Positions 1-8,471 of a stretch of DNA of 64,000 bases are shown here, in pieces; the stretch's first letter is position 1; each line of letters opens with the position of its first letter. The notes below the pieces were generated by a model that had not been told where the DNA came from, ran no database searches, and was given only the letters and a program-made list of their open reading frames with translations. The stretch comes from Streptomyces aurantiacus (GTDB lineage Bacteria; Actinomycetota; Actinomycetes; Streptomycetales; Streptomycetaceae). The stretch spans positions 2,170,001-2,234,000 of the forward strand of contig NZ_CP114283.1 in the NCBI RefSeq assembly GCF_027107535.1, given 5' to 3'. The translations under genes and the position numbers were made by a program.

Positions 1-1559
1 GCACCGGACCCGCCGTCGAGCGGTGCTTCTGGCGCGGTCCGGCCGCCGGGCCGGGCCGCGGGCGCCACCGCCCGCAGCCGCCGCACCTCCGTACGCCACC
101 GCCCGGCATACGCGTCACCCCCACGCCGCGCGGCCCGCAGAGCGGAGGCGAGGTCGTCCCCGTACTCCCGCGGCGGTTCCTCACTCAGGAGGGCGACCAC
201 CTCCGCCGCGCGCTCCGCACCCACGGAGGCCGCCGCGTCCAGCAGCGCACGCCCCAGCCGGGGATGCAGCCCGAGCCGCGCCATCCGTACGCCCCGGCCG
301 GTCGGACGCCCGCCGTCGCCCACGGCGCCGACGGCCTCCAGAACACCCCGGGCGGCCGCCATGGCGCCTCCCGGCGGCGGATCCAGCAGCGCCAGCCCCG
401 AGGCGTCGGGATCGCCCCAGCAGGCCGCCTGCAGGGCGAACGCCGTCAGGTCGGCCACCTTGATCTCCGGCGCCGGGAAACGCGGCAGCCGCCCGTCCTC
501 CGCCTCCGCCCAGCAGCGGTACACGGCACCCGGCGCCTCGCGTCCCGCCCGTCCGGCCCGCTGCCGCCCGGCCGCCTGCGAGGCCCGTACGGTCGTCAGC
601 GCGCTCAGGCCCCGCGCGTGGTCCACCCGCGGCTCGCGGGCCAGCCCGGAGTCCACGACCACCCGCACACCCGGAACCGTCAGCGACGACTCGGCCACCG
701 ACGTCGCGAGGACCACCCGGCGTCCCGCAGCGCCGGACAGCACCGCGTCCTGCACCGCCGTCGGCGCCCGCCCGTGCACCTGCAGCACCTCTACATCGCC
801 GAGCCCGCCGAGCTGCCCCGCCACCCGCGCGATCTCCCCGACCCCGGGAAGGAAGCACAGGACGTCCCCGGCACGCTCGGACAGCGCCCGCCGCACCACC
901 GACGCCACATGTGTCAGCAACACCGGATCCACCCGCATCCCATGGGGCGGCCGCACAGGGCGCACGGACGGCGCCCACACCACCTCGACCGGATGGGAGA
1001 CACCCGCCGCCTCGACCACCGGTGCGTCGCCGAACAACCGCGCCCACCCCTGCGCGTCGGTCGTCGCCGAGGCGGCCACCAGCCGCAGCTCGGGACGCAG
1101 GGCGGCCCGCACGTCCAGCAGGAACGCCGCCGCCGTGTCCGCGTCCAGATGCCGCTCGTGGCATTCGTCGAGCACGACCGCGTCGACGCCCGTCAGCTCC
1201 TGGTCCCGTTGCAGCCGTTGCAGCAGCACCCCGGTCGTGACCACCTCCACGCGCGTGCGCGGCCCGGTCACCCGCTCCCCGCGCACGGTGTACCCGACGC
1301 TCTCCCCGGCCTTCTCGCCGAGCAGCCACGCCATCCGCCGCGCGGCCGCCCGCACCGCGATCCGCCGCGGCTCGGCCACGACGACACGGCGCGGGGGCCC
1401 CTCGCCGACCAGCCCGGCGAGCACCAGCGGCACGAGGGTCGTCTTGCCCGTGCCGGGTGGCGCGACGAGCACCGCGGCGCCGTGCCCCTCCAGGGCGTCG
1501 CTCAGGCCGGGCAGCGCTCCGCGTACGGGCAGAAGGTCCAGGGCGTCATGACGGATCAC
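1..1559 (-). CDS. hrpB: ATP-dependent helicase HrpB, N-terminal part (3' end beyond window)
   Basis: DEAH/RHA-type RNA helicase of the HrpB family; in-window part is about 519 codons of a protein usually near 820 residues, so the C-terminal HrpB domain lies outside. I chose the GTG at 1559-1557, 4 nt after the stop of the upstream methyltransferase gene, which suggests translational coupling. Walker A is APPGTGKTT at about residues 33-41, motif Ia contains AEPRRIAVR (62-70), and the Walker B/DEAH motif reads DECHER at about 131-136 (DEFHER is common in HrpB). Family knowledge: an RNA helicase-like ATPase whose exact substrate is poorly defined in bacteria. The frame stays open to the window edge. 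Confidence 0.88.
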   Translation of the reverse strand, partial: MIRHDALDLLPVRGALPGLSDALEGHGAAVLVAPPGTGKTTLVPLVLAGLVGEGPPRRVVVAEPRRIAVRAAARRMAWLLGEKAGESVGYTVRGERVTGPRTRVEVVTTGVLLQRLQRDQELTGVDAVVLDECHERHLDADTAAAFLLDVRAALRPELRLVAASATTDAQGWARLFGDAPVVEAAGVSHPVEVVWAPSVRPVRPPHGMRVDPVLLTHVASVVRRALSERAGDVLCFLPGVGEIARVAGQLGGLGDVEVLQVHGRAPTAVQDAVLSGAAGRRVVLATSVAESSLTVPGVRVVVDSGLAREPRVDHARGLSALTTVRASQAAGRQRAGRAGREAPGAVYRCWAEAEDGRLPRFPAPEIKVADLTAFALQAACWGDPDASGLALLDPPPGGAMAAARGVLEAVGAVGDGGRPTGRGVRMARLGLHPRLGRALLDAAASVGAERAAEVVALLSEEPPREYGDDLASALRAARRGGDAYAGRWRTEVRRLRAVAPAARPGGRTAPEAPLDGGSG

Positions 1560-1563
1560 ACGC

Positions 1564-2268
1564 TCAGTCTCTCCCCCGGCCTCCGGCCGGCGGTGCCCCC
1601 GTCTCGCTTCGCTCGCACACGAAGATCGCCGTGCCCGGGATCAGGTTTCCCCGCAGGGGGGACCAGCCGCCCCACTCCTGGGTGTTCCAGGCAGGCCACT
1701 CCGGCTCGACCAGGTCGACCAGCCGGAAACCGCCCGCCACGACGTCCCGGACACGGTCGCCGACCGTCCTGTGGTGCTCGACGTACACGGCGTTCCCCTC
1801 CTCGTCCTGCTCCACGTACGGAGTGCGGTCGAAGTAGGAGGCGGCCACGCTCAGACCCTCGGGTCCCGGTTCGTCGGGGAAGGCCCAGCGGACCGGGTGG
1901 GTGACGGAGAAGACGAACCGGCCGCCCGGGCGCAGCACCCGGCGCACCTCCCGGAGGACCCTCACGGGCTCGGCGACGAACGGCAGCGCTCCGTACGCGG
2001 AGCACGCCAGGTCGAAGGAGCCGTCCGCGAAGGGCAGCGCCGTGGCGTCCGCCTCCACGAGCCGGACGGTGTCGGCGCCGATCCGCAGGGCGTGCTGGAG
2101 CTGGCGGTGGGAAAGGTCCAGAGCGACCGGGCGGGCACCCTGGGCGGCCAGCCAGCGCGAGCACTGGGCGGCGCCCGCGCCGATCTCCAGGACGTCCTTC
2201 CCCTTCAGTTCCTCCATCGGGCCGAGCAGCTCGGCCTCGATCTCGTCGAGGCCCTCGGGACACCACAC
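1564..2268 (-). CDS. Class I SAM-dependent methyltransferase (true start probably about 50 codons upstream)
   Basis: Methyltransferase_11-type Rossmann protein. Motif I is VLEIGAGAAQCSRWL, followed by the acidic post-I strand (PVALDLS) and the motif LRPGGRFVFSVTHPV. The listed start is the first ATG/GTG/TTG available (GTG 2268), but the same frame continues upstream without a stop through conserved-looking sequence (SSRANRGWWDRNADDYQVEH, then FLGDDRFVW), which looks like the normal N-terminus of this Streptomyces family. A purine-rich GAGGGAG lies just before two ATC codons at 2418-2413, so translation may begin there on a non-standard codon or the base call may be wrong. Substrate unknown. 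It precedes hrpB with a 4-nt gap. Confidence 0.85.
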   Translation of the reverse strand: MWCPEGLDEIEAELLGPMEELKGKDVLEIGAGAAQCSRWLAAQGARPVALDLSHRQLQHALRIGADTVRLVEADATALPFADGSFDLACSAYGALPFVAEPVRVLREVRRVLRPGGRFVFSVTHPVRWAFPDEPGPEGLSVAASYFDRTPYVEQDEEGNAVYVEHHRTVGDRVRDVVAGGFRLVDLVEPEWPAWNTQEWGGWSPLRGNLIPGTAIFVCERSETGAPPAGGRGRD

Positions 2269-2592
2269 GAAACGGTCGTCGCCGAGAAACGTGCCGTGCT
2301 CGACCTGGTAGTCGTCCGCGTTCCGGTCCCACCAGCCACGGTTGGCCCGGGAGCTCTCGGAGCCCCCCGCCTCCCGCCGGGTCGCCTCGGGCTCGGACTG
2401 TTCGGGCTCTTGGATGATCGGCTCCCTCGTATTAACCTGCGGACTCTTCCGTACGACCCGCTCCGGCGGGTTGTCACGGAAGAGGGCCCCAAGATCCGTG
2501 TGGACTCGTGGCGTTGTCCGATGTGCGGCTGCCGTCGCGTGGGTTCTGTGCCGGGTATGCGGCGATCCGCCCCGGGTGTGCGCCTTCGCGCA

Positions 2593-2621
2593 TTGACCCT
2601 GTCCGGCTGCCCCCGTATGCT
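2593..2621 (+). promoter_or_regulatory. Housekeeping-sigma promoter for rpsA
   Basis: TTGACC (2593-2598) and TATGCT (2616-2621) are separated by exactly 17 bp, a near-consensus HrdB-type promoter. Transcription would start near 2628 and give a leader of about 210 nt before the rpsA ATG. Nothing else in this 420-bp intergenic region matches as well. Confidence 0.75.
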
Positions 2622-2713
2622 ACAAGTTGCGCTGCGGGCCTGCGCTCCTCAGACGTAGCAGGCTGCGCTCGCATCTGTATGTATGACCCCTCGGTTGTCG
2701 AGGCGCCACCGGC

Positions 2714-2732
2714 GGTGTTCTTCGTGAACACC
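2714..2732 (+). promoter_or_regulatory. Hairpin in the rpsA mRNA leader
   Basis: GGTGTTC (2714-2720) and GAACACC (2726-2732) form a perfect 7-bp stem around TTCGT. It is not followed by a T-run, so it is not a terminator. It sits in the long leader of the S1 gene; S1 is known to autoregulate its own mRNA in E. coli, so a role in control is possible but is inference. Confidence 0.35.
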
Positions 2733-2839
2733 ATCCGGATCTGGCGCTTCCTTGGCTGTCCGGCCTTGTACAGAGCGAAACGGGCTCCCGGCGTAAGCAG
2801 TACCTACGACTCACTGTCCGTACCGGAGCCCTTTCCCAC

Positions 2840-4351
2840 ATGACGAGCAGCACCGAGACCACCTCTACCACTCCGCAGGTAGCGGTCAACGACATCGGTA
2901 ACGAGGAAGCCTTCCTCGCCGCGATCGACGAGACGATCAAGTACTTCAACGACGGCGACATCGTCGACGGCGTCATCGTGAAGGTCGACCGGGACGAGGT
3001 CCTGCTCGACATCGGTTACAAGACCGAAGGTGTCATCCCGAGCCGCGAGCTCTCGATCAAGCACGACGTCGACCCGAACGAGGTCGTCAAGGTCGGCGAC
3101 GAGATCGAAGCCCTTGTTCTCCAGAAGGAGGACAAGGAAGGCCGCCTGATCCTCTCGAAGAAGCGCGCCCAGTACGAGCGCGCCTGGGGCACCATCGAGA
3201 AGATCAAGGAAGAGGACGGCATCGTCACCGGCACCGTCATCGAGGTCGTCAAGGGTGGTCTCATCCTTGACATCGGCCTCCGTGGCTTCCTGCCGGCTTC
3301 CCTCGTTGAGATGCGCCGTGTCCGCGACCTCCAGCCCTACGTGGGCAAGGAGCTCGAGGCCAAGATCATCGAGCTGGACAAGAACCGCAACAACGTGGTC
3401 CTGTCCCGCCGTGCCTGGCTGGAGCAGACCCAGTCCGAGGTCCGCCAGACGTTCCTCACCACCCTGCAGAAGGGTCAGGTCCGTTCCGGCGTCGTCTCCT
3501 CGATCGTCAACTTCGGTGCCTTCGTGGACCTGGGTGGCGTCGACGGTCTGGTGCACGTCTCGGAGCTCTCCTGGAAGCACATCGACCACCCCTCCGAGGT
3601 TGTCGAGGTTGGCCAGGAAGTCACCGTCGAGGTCCTCGACGTCGACATGGACCGCGAGCGTGTCTCCCTGTCGCTGAAGGCGACGCAGGAAGACCCGTGG
3701 CAGCAGTTCGCGCGCACGCACCAGATCGGCCAGGTCGTGCCCGGCAAGGTCACGAAGCTGGTTCCGTTCGGTGCGTTCGTCCGCGTGGACGAGGGCATCG
3801 AGGGTCTGGTCCACATCTCCGAGCTGGCCGAGCGCCACGTGGAGATCCCGGAGCAGGTCGTCCAGGTCAACGACGAGATCTTCGTCAAGGTCATCGACAT
3901 CGACCTCGAGCGTCGTCGCATCAGCCTCTCGCTGAAGCAGGCCAACGAGGCCTTCGGTGCCGACCCGGCCTCGGTCGACTTCGACCCGACGCTGTACGGC
4001 ATGGCCGCGTCGTACGACGACCAGGGCAACTACATCTACCCCGAGGGCTTCGACCCCGAGACCAACGACTGGCTCGAGGGCTTCGAGTCCCAGCGTGAGG
4101 TGTGGGAGACGCAGTACGCCGAGGCGCAGACCCGCTTCGAGCAGCACCAGGCTCAGGTCATCAAGTCCCGCGAGGCGGACGCCCAGGCCGAGGCCGAGGG
4201 TGTCACCACCCCGGGTGCGGCTCCGGCCGCCTCCAGCGGTGCCGGTGGCGGCGGTTCGTACTCCTCGGAGTCGGACGACAACTCCGGCGCCCTGGCGTCG
4301 GACGAGGCCCTGGCTGCTCTCCGCGAGAAGCTCGCCGGCGGCCAGAGCTGA
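2840..4351 (+). CDS. rpsA: 30S ribosomal protein S1
   Basis: 503-residue protein with four S1 (OB-fold) domains at roughly 35-110, 125-190, 205-275 and 290-360. The repeated cores include GVIPSREL, GFLPASLVE, FGAFVDLGGVDGLVHVSEL and FGAFVRVDEGIEGLVHISEL, and each domain ends in (I/V)xLSxK or similar. The last 110 residues are the acidic, Ser/Gly-rich tail usual for actinobacterial S1. It binds mRNA on the 30S subunit and helps initiation. Actinobacteria have four S1 domains rather than the six of E. coli, as here. The start ATG lies after CGGAG at some distance with only a weak Shine-Dalgarno. Monocistronic: own promoter at 2593 and terminator at 4382-4419. Confidence 0.98.
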   Translation: MTSSTETTSTTPQVAVNDIGNEEAFLAAIDETIKYFNDGDIVDGVIVKVDRDEVLLDIGYKTEGVIPSRELSIKHDVDPNEVVKVGDEIEALVLQKEDKEGRLILSKKRAQYERAWGTIEKIKEEDGIVTGTVIEVVKGGLILDIGLRGFLPASLVEMRRVRDLQPYVGKELEAKIIELDKNRNNVVLSRRAWLEQTQSEVRQTFLTTLQKGQVRSGVVSSIVNFGAFVDLGGVDGLVHVSELSWKHIDHPSEVVEVGQEVTVEVLDVDMDRERVSLSLKATQEDPWQQFARTHQIGQVVPGKVTKLVPFGAFVRVDEGIEGLVHISELAERHVEIPEQVVQVNDEIFVKVIDIDLERRRISLSLKQANEAFGADPASVDFDPTLYGMAASYDDQGNYIYPEGFDPETNDWLEGFESQREVWETQYAEAQTRFEQHQAQVIKSREADAQAEAEGVTTPGAAPAASSGAGGGGSYSSESDDNSGALASDEALAALREKLAGGQS

Positions 4352-4381
4352 AAGCTCACCGCCAGCGGTAGCTAGCTGGTA

Positions 4382-4419
4382 ACCGAGGGCCCGCACCCAC
4401 TTGGGTGCGGGCCCTCGGT
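4382..4419 (+). terminator. rpsA terminator hairpin
   Basis: An 18-bp perfect inverted repeat, 4382-4399 with 4402-4419, lies 30 nt after the rpsA stop. It is GC-rich with a minimal 2-nt spacer (physically a 4-nt loop) and has only a weak T-rich tail, as is common in Streptomyces. Confidence 0.88.
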
Positions 4420-4598
4420 GCGTTGTCCCGCCCACCGTTTCGCGGGCTCTCGCGTCCGCCCCCGTGCTGTCCGGCGGGCCCCGCGCCCGTGCGGTGACGC
4501 GTCCCTCCACCACGCGATGACGGCCCTTTGGGCGTGCTCGCGCCGGGAGTTGCCCACACACGGCCACCGCCTTGGTCCGGCCTTGATGCGAACCGGCG

Positions 4599-4630
4599 CA
4601 CGTGCGTGCGGCCGTCGTCGCACGCACGTG
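4599..4630 (+). repeat. 12-bp inverted repeat before the PAC2 gene
   Basis: CACGTGCGTGCG (4599-4610) and CGCACGCACGTG (4619-4630) are exact reverse complements with an 8-nt loop. The remaining bases of this 395-bp intergenic space (4352-4746) show no open reading frame I trust. The hairpin could be a regulator site or part of the downstream leader; no regulator is adjacent. Confidence 0.5.
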
Positions 4631-4746
4631 TGTGCTCGTCGTGGGCATGAGATGCCGGTAAGAGGGGACAGCGAAGCGACGTGAACCGGGAATGCCCGTG
4701 TCCTGGCCCGCGTTGTTGAGTACGAACACGAGGAGGAGCGGTCACA

Positions 4747-5685
4747 GTGCTTGATCCGCAGGGTTTGTACGCGTGGGAGCCGAAGGGCCTGGCAGTCGTC
4801 GACATGGCGCTCGCCCAGGAGTCGGCCGGTCTTGTCATGCTCTACCACTTCGACGGATACATCGACGCGGGCGAGACCGGCGACCAGATCGTCGACAGGC
4901 TGCTCGACTCGCTGCCCCACCAGGTCGTGGCCCGCTTCGACCACGACCGGCTCGTGGACTACCGCGCCCGCCGCCCGCTGCTGACGTTCAAGCGCGACCG
5001 CTGGGCCGAGTACGAGGAGCCGACGCTGGAGGTGCGGCTCGTCCAGGACGCCACGGGCGCGCCCTTCCTGCTGCTCTCCGGACCCGAACCGGACGTGGAG
5101 TGGGAGCGCTTCGCGGCGGCCGTCCAGCAGATCGTGGAGCGCCTCGGCGTACGTCTGTCCGTGAACTTCCACGGCATCCCCATGGGCGTCCCGCACACCC
5201 GCCCCGTGGGCCTCACCCCGCACGGCAACCGCACGGACCTCGTCCCCGGCCACCGCAGCCCCTTCGACGAGGCACAGGTTCCGGGCAGCGCCGAGGCACT
5301 GGTCGAGTACCGCCTCATGGAGGCAGGGCACGACATCCTGGGGGTCGCCGCGCACGTGCCGCACTACATCGCCCGCTCCCCGTACCCGGACGCCGCACTG
5401 ACCGTCATGGAGGCGATCACCGCCGCGACCGGCCTGGTCCTGCCGGGGATCGCGCACGGACTGCGCACCGAGGCACACCGCACACAGACCGAGATCGACC
5501 GGCAGATCCAGGAGGGCGACGAGGAGCTCGTCGCACTCGTCCAGGGACTGGAGCACCAGTACGACGCCGCGGCGGGCTCCGAGACGCGGGGCAACATGCT
5601 CGCGGAGCCGGTGGACATCCCGTCGGCGGACGAGATCGGCCTCGAGTTCGAGCGGTTCCTCGCCGAGCGGGAGGGCGACGCCTAG
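4747..5685 (+). CDS. PAC2 family protein
   Basis: 312 residues matching the PAC2 (proteasome assembly chaperone 2-like) family of actinobacteria. Recognisable segments are [18 protein letters not shown] near the N-terminus, [16 protein letters not shown], and the [12 protein letters not shown] loop in the middle, followed by an [16 protein letters not shown] helix and an acidic helical C-terminus. Actinobacteria have 20S proteasomes, but a chaperone role for this branch is not shown. GTG start at 4747 with a strong GAGGAGGAG ribosome site 8-16 nt upstream. The TAG stop (5683-5685) lies inside one arm of the large fold-back repeat at 5681-5851. Confidence 0.9.
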   Translation: MLDPQGLYAWEPKGLAVVDMALAQESAGLVMLYHFDGYIDAGETGDQIVDRLLDSLPHQVVARFDHDRLVDYRARRPLLTFKRDRWAEYEEPTLEVRLVQDATGAPFLLLSGPEPDVEWERFAAAVQQIVERLGVRLSVNFHGIPMGVPHTRPVGLTPHGNRTDLVPGHRSPFDEAQVPGSAEALVEYRLMEAGHDILGVAAHVPHYIARSPYPDAALTVMEAITAATGLVLPGIAHGLRTEAHRTQTEIDRQIQEGDEELVALVQGLEHQYDAAAGSETRGNMLAEPVDIPSADEIGLEFERFLAEREGDA

Positions 5686-5851
5686 GGGGTTTCTGGTGGA
5701 TCTCCGTGGAAGGAGGAGCGGCGTCCGGTGCGTGCTCTCGGCGTGCCGGGCGCAGGCCCGCGTACTGGACGTACTTGGGTCTGTGCCCGGTGCGACGAGA
5801 GTGCGTGCCGGGCGTCGTGACGCCGCGGAGATCCATCAGAAGCCCCCTAGG
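5681..5851 (+). repeat. 171-bp fold-back (inverted) repeat with many potential G-U pairs
   Basis: The outer arms both read CCTAGG (5681-5686 and 5846-5851). Pairing continues through GGGG.TTCTG.TGGATCTCCG in the left arm and its complement in the right, then GCGTCCGGTGCGTGCTCTC with its partner, to a centre of GTAC-TGGAC-GTAC at 5762-5774. Most arm differences are transitions that would be G-U pairs in RNA from the + strand, so the element looks selected as RNA. It contains the stop codon of the PAC2 gene and ends 97 nt before coaE. I believe similar elements recur in Streptomyces genomes, but cannot confirm this here. Confidence 0.75.
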
Positions 5852-5947
5852 CGCCCCCCCCGCGAGAAGCGCGGTCCTCGGCGACCAGCGTGCGGCCCGC
5901 GCGGCCCCGCCGGGGCGCCGTCGGTGGCGGGCCCTAAGCTTCTCGGC

Positions 5948-6550
5948 ATGCTGAAGGTGGGCCTGACCGGCGGGATCGGCGCCGGCAAGAGCGAGGTGTC
6001 GCGGCTGCTCGTGGAGCACGGCGCCGTGCTGATCGACGCGGACAGGATCGCGCGGGAGGTCGTCGCGCCGGGGACACCCGGGCTGGCGGCGGTCGTCGAC
6101 GCCTTCGGCGAGGACGTGCTCGCCGCGGACGGCAGCCTCGACCGGCCGAAGCTCGGCTCGATCGTCTTCGCGGACGCGGAGAAGCTCGCCGTGCTGAACT
6201 CGATCGTGCACCCGCTGGTGGGTGCCCGTTCCCGCGAGCTCGAAGAAGCGGCCTCCGCGGACTCCGTGGTGGTGCACGACGTGCCCCTGCTCACGGAGAA
6301 CGGCCTCGCCCCGCTGTACGACCTCGTGATCGTGGTCGACGCGAGCACCGGGACCCAGCTCGACCGTCTCGTCCGGCTGCGCGGCATGACCGAGGAGGAC
6401 GCGCGCGCCAGGATGGCGGCCCAGGCCACCCGCGAGCAGCGCCGCGAGATCGCGGACGTCGTCATCGACAACGACGTGCCACTCGATGCGCTGCGGCGGC
6501 GGGTACACGACGTGTGGACGGACCTCGTGCGGCGGGCGGCCTCGGAATAG
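5948..6550 (+). CDS. coaE: Dephospho-CoA kinase
   Basis: 200 residues. Phosphorylates the 3'-hydroxyl of dephospho-CoA with ATP, the last step of coenzyme A synthesis. The P-loop GGIGAGKS is at residues 8-15, then [10 protein letters not shown] (substrate/lid region), HPLV, the strand [14 protein letters not shown], and a C-terminal IADVVIDND motif typical of CoaE. I chose ATG 5948 because homologues begin at MLKVGLTGG; the frame is open further upstream only through the non-coding repeat. Length fits stand-alone CoaE; some actinobacteria have a longer CoaE fused to a DUF, which is absent here. Confidence 0.96.
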   Translation: MLKVGLTGGIGAGKSEVSRLLVEHGAVLIDADRIAREVVAPGTPGLAAVVDAFGEDVLAADGSLDRPKLGSIVFADAEKLAVLNSIVHPLVGARSRELEEAASADSVVVHDVPLLTENGLAPLYDLVIVVDASTGTQLDRLVRLRGMTEEDARARMAAQATREQRREIADVVIDNDVPLDALRRRVHDVWTDLVRRAASE

Positions 6551-6599
6551 CGGGTGCCTTCGAGGCGTTGATTCCCTGCAGTGAGGGAAGGACTCTGCC

Positions 6600-6980
6600 G
6601 TGCCCGAGACCAGCGGATTCGCCGGACGTACTCCGGAGACGCATGTCATCGACTTCCGTGCCGCCGAGCAGTTGCTCGCCGCGCGGGACCCCAGGGGCGC
6701 GGTCAAGCTGCTCGACGGAGTCATCGCCGCGTACCCGGAGAACACGGCGGCACGGCTGCTGCGGGCGCGCGCCTTCTTCGCCGCGGCGCAACTGCGGCCC
6801 GCCGAGCTGGAGTTCACCATCGTCCTGGAGCGCGAACCGGACAACGCGTTCGCGCACTTCGCACTCGCCCGCACCTACGAGCGCTCCGGACGGCCCGAGC
6901 AGGCCAGACGGCATTTCCGGCTCGCGGCGGCTCTGGACCCACAGCCGGAGTACCTGACCGCGGCACGGTTCGACTCCTGA
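6600..6980 (+). CDS. Tetratricopeptide-repeat protein
   Basis: 126 residues, cytoplasmic. After a short N-terminal segment (THVIDFRAAEQLLAARD) the protein consists of about two and a half TPR-like helical hairpins: AVKLLDGVIAAYPENTAARLLRARAFFAA, LRPAELEFTIVLEREPDNAFAHFALARTYE and PEQARRHFRLAAALDP, with the small residues and Pro at the expected TPR positions. GTG start at 6600, after GAGGGAAGG. It follows coaE by 49 nt in the same direction and may share its transcript. Probably a protein-interaction module; partner unknown. Confidence 0.85.
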   Translation: MPETSGFAGRTPETHVIDFRAAEQLLAARDPRGAVKLLDGVIAAYPENTAARLLRARAFFAAAQLRPAELEFTIVLEREPDNAFAHFALARTYERSGRPEQARRHFRLAAALDPQPEYLTAARFDS

Positions 6981-7050
6981 GCCCGGCCCGCTCCTGAACC
7001 CGCCCGGCCTGCCCCGGTGCCAGGTCGGCGGCCCGGACCGACGACCCGCC

Positions 7051-7314
7051 CTACACGCGGTGCTCCGGCGGCGAGTACGGCGGGATGTCGCGGCCGGGCT
7101 GGTAGTGCGGTCCCTGGCGGAGATGCCTGAGGATCATCGTCAGGTCGACGGTGACGACCAGCCACAGCACGCCACAGGCGACCGCCCAGCCGGGACGCCC
7201 GACCAGGGCGAACGCGGCCGTCCCGATGATCGCCCACACCAGGCCCCACACACTGAGCCACAGGCGAGCCCGCAGCGCACTGCGCGCGGTCGTGGGTTCA
7301 CTGCCTGTACGCAT
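7051..7314 (-). CDS. DUF6343 family membrane protein
   Basis: 87 residues with start ATG at 7314. Two hydrophobic segments, LWLSVWGLVWAIIGTAAFAL and GWAVACGVLWLVVTVDLTMI, are joined by the short loop GRPG, giving a two-helix membrane hairpin. The end is polar (RQGPHYQPGRDIPPY). The layout matches the Streptomyces DUF6343 family; function is unknown. It is divergent from the acyltransferase-like gene at 7391, leaving a 76-bp shared upstream region. Confidence 0.8.
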   Translation of the reverse strand: MRTGSEPTTARSALRARLWLSVWGLVWAIIGTAAFALVGRPGWAVACGVLWLVVTVDLTMILRHLRQGPHYQPGRDIPPYSPPEHRV

Positions 7315-7390
7315 GGGGACCACTGCTCCTACGGAAAAACGTACTCTTCGTGGTGCACGTTCACCAAGGGACGGACGAACGGGAGCGGCT

Positions 7391-8380
7391 GTGCTGCTGG
7401 TGGAGGAGCTGCGGGCGGACGAGAAGCTCGCCCGGTGGCTGAGGGACCTGGAGAACGAGGGCGAACCGCGTACGGATGCGGGCCTGCCGGACGCGGTCGA
7501 GCTGCCTGACCTGCTGCTCGACCTGTCCGTGCCGCACGAGCACGTCAACGAACTCGTCTCACTGCGCGCCCGGCTGGCGGCGGACCCGGAGGCGATGGCG
7601 TTGCTCAGGAGGTGCGTCGACCGGTTCGTCCGTGACATGGGGGAGGTCGGCAAGGGGTGGGAACCGCCGGTGTTCCCGGAGTCCACCGGGGCGCTCGGCC
7701 GCACCTTCCACGTGTTCGTCTTCATCGCCGCGCTGCCGTACGTGCGCGCCTACCACCGGCAGCGGGACATGCCGGCGGACGTCTCGCGGCGCACCCTCGC
7801 CGACCTGGGCCGGCACCTGGCCGTGCACGCCAGGCGGACCGGCACGATCGGGCTGCAGGTGCCGTGGTGGATCGCTCTGCACTTCCACGGCGAGCTGTAC
7901 CAACTCGGGCGGCTGCAGTTCCAGCGCGCTCGGCTGGGCGGGCACACCGGGCGGGCGGCCTCGGCCGCGGGGCTCGGCACGGGCCCCGGCGAGCTCTGTC
8001 TGAGCCTGCACATCGCCGACTTCCGGGGGCCCCTGTCGCCGGAGGCCTGCGACCGGTCCCTGGACCTGGCCCGGGAGTTCTTCGCGCGCCACTACCCGGA
8101 CGAGCACTACGAGGTGGCGGTCTGCCACTCCTGGCTGCTCGACCCGCAACTGAAGCGGTATCTGCCGGCCGACTCCAACATCGTGCGCTTCCAGGAGCGG
8201 TTCAAGGTCGCCCACGAGGAGACGAAGGCGGACGACAAGGCACCCGTCGGGTTCGTCTTCGGCGACCCCGAGCTGCCCGTGGAGGACCTTCCGCGGCGGA
8301 CCGGGGTCGAGCGCGCGGTGGGCGACCACCTGCGGGCGGGTGGCCACTGGTACGGCGGGCAGGGCTGGTTCGCGTTGTAG
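7391..8380 (+). CDS. Acyltransferase domain-containing protein (DUF5596-like)
   Basis: 329 residues from GTG 7391; in-frame sequence upstream is non-coding in character. The conserved blocks are ARWLRDLENEG, RCVDRFVRDMGEVGKGWEPP, WWIALHFHGELYQLGRLQFQR and, near the end, FARHYPDEHYEVAVCHSWLLDPQL followed by LPADSNIVRFQERF. These define a family in actinobacteria and firmicutes annotated as GNAT-fold-like acyltransferase domain proteins. Substrate unknown. It lies 91 nt before a methyltransferase gene in the same direction. Confidence 0.78.
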   Translation: MLLVEELRADEKLARWLRDLENEGEPRTDAGLPDAVELPDLLLDLSVPHEHVNELVSLRARLAADPEAMALLRRCVDRFVRDMGEVGKGWEPPVFPESTGALGRTFHVFVFIAALPYVRAYHRQRDMPADVSRRTLADLGRHLAVHARRTGTIGLQVPWWIALHFHGELYQLGRLQFQRARLGGHTGRAASAAGLGTGPGELCLSLHIADFRGPLSPEACDRSLDLAREFFARHYPDEHYEVAVCHSWLLDPQLKRYLPADSNIVRFQERFKVAHEETKADDKAPVGFVFGDPELPVEDLPRRTGVERAVGDHLRAGGHWYGGQGWFAL

Positions 8381-8471
8381 CCGAAAGTTCCCGGCCGGAT
8401 CGCCGTTCACCCGGACGGGTGGAAGGGGCCGGGGCGGGAACGGGGCGGCGGGCACGAGCCGTTGGGCTGAT

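Noticed and set aside
2804..4729. 641-codon frame opposite rpsA
   Set aside because: Antisense to rpsA and its terminator; composition is a shadow of GC codon bias.
5696..5947. N-terminal extension of coaE
   Set aside because: The in-frame sequence is the fold-back repeat and GC-rich spacer; CoaE proteins begin at the P-loop strand, matching ATG 5948.
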